Source of the DNA: Hadesarchaea archaeon
Lineage (GTDB): Archaea > Hadarchaeota > Hadarchaeia > Hadarchaeales > Hadarchaeaceae
Assembly: GCA_012962055.1 (NCBI GenBank)
Contig: DTYD01000102.1
Location: forward strand, 1-7,567
Length of the DNA stretch: 7,567 bases
Reading direction: 5' to 3'
Below the pieces are notes generated by a model. It was not told the DNA's origin. It saw only the letters and a program-made list of their open reading frames with translations, and did no database searches. Positions 1 to 4,387 of this stretch are shown here, in pieces. Position numbers and translations under genes: made by a program. Every line of letters starts with the position of its first letter. Within the stretch, counting starts at the first letter, position 1.

Positions 1-209
1 CCAATTGTAGGATCCTGTTCTCAGGTGACACAGTATTCTGTGATGGAGTGGGGAGGACCGACCTACCCACGGGCGACGTTGAAGCTTTAATAGATTCGCT
101 ACGAAAATTGGCTGAGCTTGATGTTGACAGGTTATATCCAGGCCATGGGCCATTTGTGGAGAAAAATGCTCGAAAGTATATTTCGGGCGCGATCAAATCC
201 GCGGGCTAA
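1..209 (+). CDS. Metallo-beta-lactamase-fold hydrolase, C-terminal end (5' truncated by the window)
   Basis: Only the last 68 codons are visible; the in-frame reading begins at base 3 and ends with TAA. The peptide opens with a FSGDTVF motif, whose Asp is the bridging metal ligand of MBL-fold enzymes. It continues with GRTDLPTGD and ends near YPGHGP, which holds the last metal-binding His. The spacing of these motifs is that of glyoxalase II-like and related thioester or phosphodiester hydrolases, in which two metal ions activate water. The first HxHxDH motif lies outside the window, so the substrate cannot be inferred. The downstream gene on the same strand starts 38 nt later with its own TATA-like box, so the two need not share a transcript. 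The family assignment is firm; the function within the family is open. Confidence 0.88.
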   Translation, partial: NCRILFSGDTVFCDGVGRTDLPTGDVEALIDSLRKLAELDVDRLYPGHGPFVEKNARKYISGAIKSAG

Positions 210-219
210 ACCATAATTC

Positions 220-228
220 AAATATTTA
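220..228 (+). promoter_or_regulatory. Archaeal TATA-like box for the MJ1316-domain gene
   Basis: The AT-rich stretch AAATATTTA is centred about 24 nt upstream of the ATG at 248. That is the distance expected between an archaeal TATA box and the transcription start. No Shine-Dalgarno-like sequence lies before the ATG, so a leaderless mRNA is inferred. Confidence 0.5.
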
Positions 229-247
229 CGGGTCAAATAATAATTTG

Positions 248-499
248 ATGGGGCCACGCGAAGTCTTGAACAAGTTGAAATGGGGTGGCGCGAACACGTT
301 GCAAAGCGTTAAAGTGACTATCCTCCATCGAGGCGCCCCAAACGACAGGCGCGTGATAGAAGGTACAAAGATAATCGAGCTCGGAAGCGGTTTCATGCAC
401 GTGGTTGCTCCCGAAGGAGAAGTTGAGATCCCCTATCATCGTATCCTACAGATAGAAGTACGAGGCGAAACTCTCTGGCGGAAGACTTCCATCAAATAA
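248..499 (+). CDS. MJ1316-domain (former DUF504 / UPF0248) small RNA-end-recognition protein
   Basis: This protein of about 83 residues matches the compact stand-alone archaeal MJ1316 family across its length. The N-terminus has the PREVLNKLKW pattern. The core has VTILHRGAPNDRRVI, then ELGSGFMHV, IPYHRILQIEV and a terminal GETLWRK. The family is proposed to recognise RNA ends bearing cyclic phosphates, and in eukaryotes the domain is attached to RNA-repair or 2H-phosphoesterase proteins; its biochemistry in archaea is little tested. A TTG directly before the ATG could also start, but ATG at 248 fits the TATA spacing and gives a typical family N-terminus. The 3' end overlaps the convergent VIT-family gene by 8 nt. 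Family assignment is strong; the function is from family knowledge only. Confidence 0.88.
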   Translation: MGPREVLNKLKWGGANTLQSVKVTILHRGAPNDRRVIEGTKIIELGSGFMHVVAPEGEVEIPYHRILQIEVRGETLWRKTSIK

Positions 500-1022
500 T
501 TATCTTTATTAAAGCAGCGATTCCTGCGGTCGCTCCGGCAAACAATACCATTTTAACACCCGAAAGCGTGAGGTTCTCTCTTGACACTCTACCGATATAG
601 ACCCCTAGAGCGAAGAAGAGTGCGAGGGTCACGATTATCGACCATTCTAACGCTAGAGGTGCAGGCAAAATGAAAAAAGGTAGCACGGGGATCACCGACC
701 CACCGATTGTCGCTAATCCGTCTATCACACTACTCGAGAGGATCCTCTTCTCGGTCTTTTTGTATCGCTTACTGTTCTTGACCGCGCCACGTTTGAGCAT
801 TGCTCGTTCGATCCTTTCTAATTCTTTATGAGTAACGGTTTTCTCAGCTGCGAATGCTCCGACGATATTTGAGAGTCCATTTGCAAGTCCGCCCCCAATT
901 CCGGCGGCTACGATAATTCGTGTTGCTTCCGGAATTAATCCGATAACGATACTAGCGCCGATAACTATACCAAGTGTGGACAGAGAACCATCTACCAGAC
1001 CACGGATGAGATATCTAGCCAC
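492..1022 (-). CDS. VIT1/CCC1-family membrane protein, probable Fe2+/Mn2+ transporter
   Basis: The 176-residue protein has five predicted membrane spans, at about residues 12-30, 34-57, 95-118, 124-145 and 153-176. A charged cytoplasmic loop lies between spans 2 and 3. The first span carries GLVDGSLSTLGIVIG, the family signature with a conserved Asp that lines the metal path in VIT1. A similar VIDGLATIGGS repeat opens span 3, as expected from the internal symmetry of the fold. The loop holds Glu67, Glu69 and Glu72, which may correspond to the metal-binding region of VIT1 but is much shorter. The length fits the compact archaeal members. The start is GTG, chosen because GGAGAGG lies 8 nt upstream. 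An IS200/IS605 element ends about 40 nt upstream, and the 3' end overlaps the convergent MJ1316-domain gene by 8 nt. Metal specificity is inferred from the family. Confidence 0.86.
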   Translation of the reverse strand: MARYLIRGLVDGSLSTLGIVIGASIVIGLIPEATRIIVAAGIGGGLANGLSNIVGAFAAEKTVTHKELERIERAMLKRGAVKNSKRYKKTEKRILSSSVIDGLATIGGSVIPVLPFFILPAPLALEWSIIVTLALFFALGVYIGRVSRENLTLSGVKMVLFAGATAGIAALIKIII

Positions 1023-1029
1023 CGAACAA

Positions 1030-1050
1030 GCCTCTCCTGTCTAATTTTTA
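1030..1050 (-). promoter_or_regulatory. Ribosome binding site and AT-rich possible TATA element of the VIT-family gene
   Basis: On the minus strand GGAGAGG (plus 1031-1037) lies 8 nt before the GTG start and supports that start. The AT-rich TAAAAATTA (plus 1042-1050) just upstream resembles a TATA element. A start site 25 nt below it would fall at the GTG itself, which sits badly with use of the Shine-Dalgarno site. The real promoter may therefore lie further upstream or inside the inserted element. Confidence 0.4.
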
Positions 1051-1057
1051 CGGTGGT

Positions 1058-1455
1058 TCATAGTGAACTACCACCCGTAAACGGGTGTAGGCTTCCTGAT
1101 TCAACGATGGTGCTCGCGGGGACCTGCCTGCCCCCTGACAGATTAAAGTTGAGCGTTTTGAACTGAACCTGCCGTCGCGTTTCAGTCTTGCCAAAGTGCG
1201 GACGTTGGATCCGAGCTGGCAATTCACCACCTGGAGAACTTTTGAGTGCACTTCCCTAAGTTCAGATTTCTCATGTTTTTTCAAGTCGACTGTGAGGGCT
1301 TGGGCATCTGTCGGTCTGAACCCTGTCCCTTTTTTCCCCACCAAATTCGGCTCTGATAACAAGCTGTTGTAGAGCCGCTTGCAAAGCTCCATGTGCTGGT
1401 TCAGCTTTTGCTTGCAGGTCGTTGAGGGACACAGCCTGAATTTGTGGCTAAGCAT
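1058..1455 (-). pseudogene. tnpB: tnpB remnant: N-terminal region and C-terminal tail, RuvC nuclease core deleted
   Basis: An ATG at 1455 is preceded 7 nt upstream by GAGGAG inside tnpA, so translational coupling is likely. The first 96 or so codons are a good TnpB N-terminus, with SHKFRLCPST, CKRLYNSLL, RPTDAQAL, ELREVHSKVLQVV and NVRTLARLKR. Near 1165-1172 the family pattern moves to another frame, which reads VQFKTLNFNLSG. That frame jumps without a join to a TnpB-like tail, STIVESGSLHPF, and stops at TGA 1058. Everything between, including the RuvC catalytic acids and the zinc finger expected in a protein of 350-400 residues, is absent. The original frame instead runs through meaningless sequence to a TAA at 1048-1050. 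The remnant cannot be a nuclease. The omega RNA normally encoded at the 3' end of tnpB is likely cut short too. Breakpoints are judged by eye against remembered family patterns. Confidence 0.8.
1063..1095 (-). other. Right end (RE) of the IS: guide pentamer, bulged hairpin and cleavage site
   Basis: On the minus strand GAAGC is followed at once by a hairpin with arms CTA-CACCCG and CGGGTG-G-TAG, loop TTTA and a single bulged G on the 3' arm (plus 1068-1090). TTCAC follows directly. This is the order guide, hairpin, cleavage site expected for TnpA recognition of IS200/IS605 ends. The hairpin also contains the last tnpB codons in the C-terminal frame. Confidence 0.72.
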
Positions 1456-1852
1456 TTCCCTGCTCCTCAACATATTTTTTCAATACATCGAGAGTTACCT
1501 GCCCGGTCGTAGCGAGGAAGTACGATGGAGACCAGAGAACGCCTTTCCAAAGCTTCCGCTTCACTTTTGGGAAGTTCCTCTGGATTTCCCTTGAAGTTAT
1601 CGTTTTTACAGCGTTGATGTACCTCGGCATGTCCAGAGTCGGCTTTGCCTTGAAAATCAGGTGGAAATGGTCTTTGTCGCACTCCAGGTTCAGAACTTCT
1701 GCTTCAAAAGTCCCGCTTATTTCCCTGATCTTCTGCTTCAGCAGGTCTATCACTCCGTTTTCAAGCACTTTCTTCCGTTGCTTCACCACCTGAACGAGAT
1801 GGTACTGAAGTGCGTATACCGAGTGCGCCCCTTTGCCAAGTTCGTAGCTCAT
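1448..1852 (-). CDS. tnpA: IS200/IS605 transposase TnpA (HUH, single-tyrosine Y1 family)
   Basis: The 134-residue protein is full length for the family. It carries the metal-binding HUH motif as His62-Phe-His64 (DHFHLIF), the WSPSYFLATTG motif at about residues 107-117, and the catalytic tyrosine Tyr127 in the last helix (KKYVEEQ), so it looks competent. TnpA acts as a dimer that cuts single-stranded element ends, joins them into a circle and inserts the circle 3' of a short target such as TTTAC, usually on the lagging-strand template. The start at ATG 1852 is chosen because homology begins there. The frame is open for another 62 codons upstream to a GTG at 2038, but that stretch crosses the left end and flanking DNA and is not TnpA. 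GAGGAG lies 12 nt upstream. The 3' end overlaps tnpB by 8 nt. Confidence 0.93.
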   Translation of the reverse strand: MSYELGKGAHSVYALQYHLVQVVKQRKKVLENGVIDLLKQKIREISGTFEAEVLNLECDKDHFHLIFKAKPTLDMPRYINAVKTITSREIQRNFPKVKRKLWKGVLWSPSYFLATTGQVTLDVLKKYVEEQGNA

Positions 1853-1867
1853 AGTTGTTTGTTTCTC

Positions 1868-1885
1868 CTCATAACTATATATGAG
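1868..1885 (-). promoter_or_regulatory. Hairpin in the tnpA leader next to its ribosome binding site
   Basis: CTCATA and TATGAG form a perfect 6-bp stem with a 6-nt loop. On the minus strand the 3' arm runs into the GAGGAG Shine-Dalgarno sequence of tnpA (plus 1865-1870), with three shared bases. A fold here could limit transposase translation, which is known to be kept low in IS200 elements. This is inference from the sequence alone. Confidence 0.35.
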
Positions 1886-1898
1886 TTCCGCCTCCCCC

Positions 1899-1923
1899 CC
1901 GCCTCGAAGGGGACTTCTCGACG
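1899..1923 (-). other. Left end (LE) of the IS: guide pentamer and bulged hairpin
   Basis: On the minus strand the sequence after the TTTAC target is CGTCGA, then GAAGT directly before a small hairpin. The hairpin pairs CCCCT with AGG-C-GG around a TCG loop and leaves one C unpaired on the 3' arm (plus 1899-1912). This mirrors the right end: GAAGY, then a hairpin with a 3'-arm bulge. The hairpin is short, and a long C/G run beside it allows other pairings. Confidence 0.55.
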
Positions 1924-2099
1924 GTAAAGCGGTAAAAATGTCGCCATCTATTTCACTTATGAGGGATGAAATATGATTAGATCCATCCATAATCACGCCC
2001 ACATTTTTGATGATGTTATTTACGCCGATGATATTCACAATTAATGTCGAAACGATAACCAGTTTTTCTCCTTTTAAATAACCTTCACGTAAATCCTTC
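1924..2099. other. Left flank of the IS; no certain gene
   Basis: This 176-nt stretch lies between the IS and the 110-residue gene. It holds the TTTAC target (plus 1924-1928, minus-strand sense), a second TTTAC 8 nt further out, and an AT-rich TATA-like box near 2073-2083. A leftward frame without stops runs from about 2130, with a possible GTG start at 2038, through the left end of the IS. Its I/N-rich peptide resembles nothing I recognise and may be chance in AT-rich DNA. Confidence 0.4.
2073..2080 (+). promoter_or_regulatory. TATA-like box, possibly used on both strands
   Basis: TTTAAATA is centred about 24 nt upstream of the GTG at 2100, fitting a leaderless transcript of the rightward gene. 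The core TTTAAA is its own reverse complement, and the minus strand reads TATTTAAAAGG. The same element could therefore also promote leftward transcription toward the IS and the VIT-family gene. Confidence 0.5.
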
Positions 2100-2432
2100 G
2101 TGGGAGAAATGAGGCTGGTCCATTACCAGACTCTAGAAGCCGTTGCAGGGGAAGAACTTCAAGCACTACAGCGCATTAGGAGCCGTTTCAACGAACATCG
2201 CAGCTTTGTGGAGCGTATAAAACTCTGGCGCAAATCAGATATTTTGGAGGAGCTGGAACCTAAGGATGCCCGTTGGGGTTTTTCCCGTTTACATGGCGAT
2301 AAGGACAAACCCCAACTGTTATCCACACTTAGACGGATGTCCCGAGCGACACCACGTTTGACTTGGGTTCTCTACGATGAAGACAACGGCGGAGAGGAGG
2401 TCATGCTGCGCGGCGGCAGACGCGTTGCGTGA
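2100..2432 (+). CDS. Uncharacterised 110-residue protein
   Basis: I do not recognise this protein. It starts at GTG 2100, chosen because a TATA-like box lies about 24 nt upstream and no spaced Shine-Dalgarno sequence is present; an in-frame ATG at 2109 is the alternative. The N-terminal half (residues 10-55) is helical in character and charged, with ALQRIRSRFNEHRSF and IKLWRKSDILEELEPKDARW. The C-terminal third looks beta-rich: LLSTLRRMSRATPRLTWVLY, then the acidic DEDNGGEE and a strand plus GGRRV tail. There are no cysteines, no signal peptide and no membrane span, so it is likely cytosolic. The balanced amino-acid composition and the promoter favour a real gene. The dehydrogenase gene begins 76 nt downstream with its own TATA-like sequence, so the two need not be co-transcribed. 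Confidence 0.6.
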   Translation: MGEMRLVHYQTLEAVAGEELQALQRIRSRFNEHRSFVERIKLWRKSDILEELEPKDARWGFSRLHGDKDKPQLLSTLRRMSRATPRLTWVLYDEDNGGEEVMLRGGRRVA

Positions 2433-2472
2433 GATGGAGTAAAAAGATGATGTTCCGATTGAGGCGATGAGA

Positions 2473-2478
2473 TTTTAA
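2473..2478 (+). promoter_or_regulatory. Possible TATA-like element of the Ldh2-family gene
   Basis: TTTTAA, within GATTTTAAGC, lies about 33 nt upstream of the ATG at 2509. It would give a leader of only a few nucleotides. The sequence before the ATG (GGGGACCAA) is at best a weak ribosome binding site. The match to an archaeal TATA box is modest. Confidence 0.3.
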
Positions 2479-2508
2479 GCCCCATGTCGAAAAGAGCTTG
2501 GGGACCAA

Positions 2509-3552
2509 ATGATTCTGACATTCGAACAAGAGAAATTCGTCATTCGTGAGTTGCTGAAAGCCTTGGGGGCGGGCGAAGATGAGGCAAATGCAACGGCAGA
2601 GGTCTTGACAGAGGGCGATTTACGGGGTTTTGCATCGCATGGCTTACTTCGACTACCATATATCCTGCGCGCGTTGAAGCGAGGCACGATAGTCCCCAAG
2701 GCTGATGTAAAAGTTGTCAATGAAACCCCGGCCACCGCCCTCATCGACGGTGGTCACGGTTTGGGACATCACATCGCTACAATAGCGATGCGTCTTGCGA
2801 TAAAAAAAGCAAAGAAACAAGGCATAACCGCCGTTGGTGTCTTCAACTCCAACCATTTCGGCATTGCCGGATATTATGCTGAACTCGCGATGCGTGACGG
2901 GCTCGTAGGAATCGTTACGACGGCCACAGATGCGTTGGTTCATCCGTGGGGAGGGGTTGAGCCTTTTTTGGGGACAAACGCGCTTGCTGTCGGATTTCCG
3001 ACGGAGCCTCCCGTACTTCTTGATATGGCCATGAGTGTTGCAGCACGTGGAAAACTTGTGAATGCCGTGAAAAAAGGAAAAAAGGTACCGGAAGGATGGG
3101 CGATCGATAGCGATGGTAGGCCGACCACAGACCCAGCGGAGGGTCTCAAGGGCGCATTGAGCCCGTTTGGAGGTCCCAAAGGTTATGCGTTGGCCTTTGT
3201 TCTGGAGTTGCTAGCTGGTCCGCTCGTGCGCGCGGGAGTCGGAAAGGAAGTACATGGAACTCTTGAACCCGTGAAAAAATTCTGCACTAAAGGCGATTTC
3301 ATGACAGCGATAGACCCGTCGGCGTTCGTTCCTCTCAAGGAATTTAAAGCGAGGGTCAGAGATTACGTAGAGCAGATTAAAATGTCAAAAAAAGCGCCGG
3401 GGGTTGAAGAGATAGTGATCCCTGGGGAGCCGGAACAAAAAATTCGCGAGAAGAGACTTCGGGACGGGATTCCTATCGCGGATGAGGTTTGGGCAGAGCT
3501 CGAGCAACTGGCTAGGGGGTTGGGCGTCGATCTCAAGGACCTGAAAAAGTGA
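2509..3552 (+). CDS. Ldh2-family NAD(P)-dependent 2-hydroxyacid dehydrogenase (malate / L-sulfolactate / lactate type)
   Basis: The 347-residue protein has the full pattern of the Ldh_2 (malate/L-lactate dehydrogenase, COG2055) family, which is unrelated to classical Rossmann-fold LDH/MDH. Visible motifs are FASHGLLRLP (Ser43, His44), VFNSNHFGIAGYYA (His116), HPWGGVEPFLGTNALAVGFP (145-164), LDMAMSVAARGK (171-182) and GGPKGYALAFVLELLAG (221-237). His44 and His116 lie at positions linked to substrate binding and catalysis in family members. Characterised archaeal members reduce oxaloacetate to malate or sulfopyruvate to L-sulfolactate (ComC, coenzyme M synthesis) with NAD(P)H; sequence alone does not separate these. 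No coenzyme M genes are in the window, so malate dehydrogenase is slightly favoured by default. The stop overlaps a GTG that may have started the small frame downstream. Confidence 0.92.
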   Translation: MILTFEQEKFVIRELLKALGAGEDEANATAEVLTEGDLRGFASHGLLRLPYILRALKRGTIVPKADVKVVNETPATALIDGGHGLGHHIATIAMRLAIKKAKKQGITAVGVFNSNHFGIAGYYAELAMRDGLVGIVTTATDALVHPWGGVEPFLGTNALAVGFPTEPPVLLDMAMSVAARGKLVNAVKKGKKVPEGWAIDSDGRPTTDPAEGLKGALSPFGGPKGYALAFVLELLAGPLVRAGVGKEVHGTLEPVKKFCTKGDFMTAIDPSAFVPLKEFKARVRDYVEQIKMSKKAPGVEEIVIPGEPEQKIREKRLRDGIPIADEVWAELEQLARGLGVDLKDLKK

Positions 3553-3691
3553 GTAGAAAGGCGCTTTTTTCGATGGGATAACAATAATTGTGGTTGCGGT
3601 AGTTGTCATGATTACAGCCCTTCTGCTGAGCGTGTACTCATTCGGATGGTTTGGTGAGATCGAAAATCAACAAGTTCTAAACATCGAATAA
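3549..3691 (+). pseudogene. Small single-membrane-span reading frame with a one-base frameshift at a T run
   Basis: A GTG at 3549 overlaps the TGA of the dehydrogenase gene. It reads VSRKALF, enters a run of six T (3565-3570) and soon stops at TAA. The frame one base away is open from the same place to TAA at 3691 and encodes FDGITIIVVAVVVMITALLL, then SVYSFGWFGEIENQQVLNIE. One extra T would join them into a 47-residue protein: a short basic N-terminus, one membrane span of about 22 residues and a polar tail, with the cytoplasmic end probably N-terminal. Without a shift, only a 33-residue version from GTG 3590 could be made, and it has no ribosome binding site. A sequencing or assembly error, a true mutation, and slippage at the T run are all possible. 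I recognise no family. Confidence 0.42.
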
Positions 3692-3734
3692 AAGTTTCTT
3701 CCCCGCACGCTCAAGCGCTGGAGGTCAACCCTAT

Positions 3735-3767
3735 AAAAATATCTTACCACTTGGGGGCAACGCCCCT
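3735..3767 (-). terminator. Hairpin plus T-run, probable terminator of the leftward cluster
   Basis: On the minus strand, GGGGC-GTT-GCCCC forms a 5-bp stem (plus 3754-3766) with a possible sixth G-T pair, starting 17 nt after the methyltransferase stop codon. A T5 run follows about 14 nt later (plus 3735-3739). Archaeal termination relies mainly on T-rich tracts, so the T run may matter more than the hairpin. Read on the plus strand, the same AT-rich stretch (TATAAAAATA, 3732-3741) looks like a TATA box, but no rightward gene follows it. Confidence 0.45.
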
Positions 3768-3783
3768 AGAATCTGGCGTGCTT

Positions 3784-4368
3784 TTAGCTCCCCTCGCTTA
3801 ATCTCCATGGGCGCTTGAGGTAGGTTACCAGTTTTCGCGATATCAAAGGTTTGCCTCCTATGAGGGGATAAGCGTACGGGAGAACGGTCGAGTGACCTTT
3901 GCCGATTCTAATCTCGATTCCATATTGTATGGGCACTTCGCGTAATGGCATGTCTTTACTCACCTGTTTTGCCACGTAAACTGCTCCATTTATTGGAAAC
4001 TGATGTTTTCCGATGTTTCTCTTTAATGCCTGTGTCAGAGATCTCGTCAGCAACTCTCTTGTTCGTCCGAGCGGTGGGTCTCCTCCGAGGATACCGCCTA
4101 TTACTATCGCTTTCTTACCTCGAAAATCGACAGGCGTCAATTCGTTCCTCGCCCGGGGATCGAGGACTATTAACCCTTTTTGTTCGAATAACTCGCTGAC
4201 ACGTTTGCGCTCGACACGTGATACTCTAGAAAGCTTACAAAATTCATCTTCACTTTTCACGTTTGTTATAAGCATCCTGCCCTGCCCGACTATCTGCGCC
4301 GCGTGGGTGTATTCGATGTAAAGCCATTCGCTAAGTTTTGGCTCTAAATGTTCAATGACGAAGAGCAT
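3784..4368 (-). CDS. Sfm1-like SPOUT methyltransferase (PF04252 / COG2428)
   Basis: The 194-residue protein closely follows the pattern of the predicted SAM-dependent SPOUT methyltransferases, whose yeast member Sfm1 methylates an arginine of ribosomal protein Rps3. It opens with FVIEHLEPKLSEWLYIEYTH, matching the IEHMEEGFSEW-like start of Sfm1. Then come LIVLDPRARNELTPVDF (about residues 67-83), the knot region AIVIGGILGGDPPLGRTREL (86-105), and the late motif KDMPLREVPIQYGIEIR. The GGILGxxPPxxRT element is the most diagnostic. The family was first annotated as an RNA methyltransferase, so the archaeal target may be a ribosomal protein or RNA. The gene starts 19 nt after the flavoprotein gene, with a weak AGG about 7 nt ahead of the ATG, so it is probably the last gene of that operon. 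Confidence 0.86.
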   Translation of the reverse strand: MLFVIEHLEPKLSEWLYIEYTHAAQIVGQGRMLITNVKSEDEFCKLSRVSRVERKRVSELFEQKGLIVLDPRARNELTPVDFRGKKAIVIGGILGGDPPLGRTRELLTRSLTQALKRNIGKHQFPINGAVYVAKQVSKDMPLREVPIQYGIEIRIGKGHSTVLPYAYPLIGGKPLISRKLVTYLKRPWRLSEGS

Positions 4369-4387
4369 GACATCGCCTGCTCAATAT

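Larger units (their letters stand above)
1063..1923 (-). mobile_element. IS200/IS605-type insertion sequence with intact tnpA and internally deleted tnpB
   Basis: The element reads leftwards. On the minus strand it begins after a TTTAC pentamer (plus 1924-1928) and ends with TTCAC (plus 1063-1067). There are no terminal inverted repeats and no target duplication, as is usual for the single-strand 'peel-and-paste' IS200/IS605 class. Each end has a subterminal hairpin with one unpaired base on its 3' arm. Each hairpin is directly preceded by a GAAGY pentamer (GAAGT left, GAAGC right), the position of the guide sequences that pair with the cleavage sites in IS608. tnpA and tnpB overlap by 8 nt. 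With about 860 bp the element is roughly half the usual size of tnpA+tnpB members, because of the tnpB deletion. End points are inferred from this architecture, not from an empty-site comparison. Confidence 0.75.

Noticed and set aside
1048..1473. Reading the whole 141-residue leftward frame as a functional small TnpB
   Set aside because: After about codon 96 the residues stop resembling TnpB, and the family pattern continues in another frame. The RuvC core is missing, so this is a pseudogene.
1853..2038. 62-codon N-terminal extension of the tnpA frame
   Set aside because: TnpA homology begins exactly at the ATG at 1852, and the extension crosses the IS left end and flanking DNA. It is treated as a chance open frame or a separate interrupted small gene, not part of TnpA.
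2446..2472. Box C-like GATGATG as part of a C/D guide RNA
   Set aside because: The match to RTGATGA is incomplete, and no CTGA box D lies at a suitable distance.
3732..3741. TATAAAAATA as a rightward promoter
   Set aside because: No rightward gene or recognisable RNA follows; the next gene is convergent. The stretch is better explained as the T-rich tract behind the leftward terminator hairpin.
3709..3817. CTCAAGCGC / GCGCTTGAG inverted repeat around the methyltransferase 3' end
   Set aside because: One arm lies inside coding sequence, the match is only 9 bp, and the arms are about 95 nt apart; chance is the simplest explanation.
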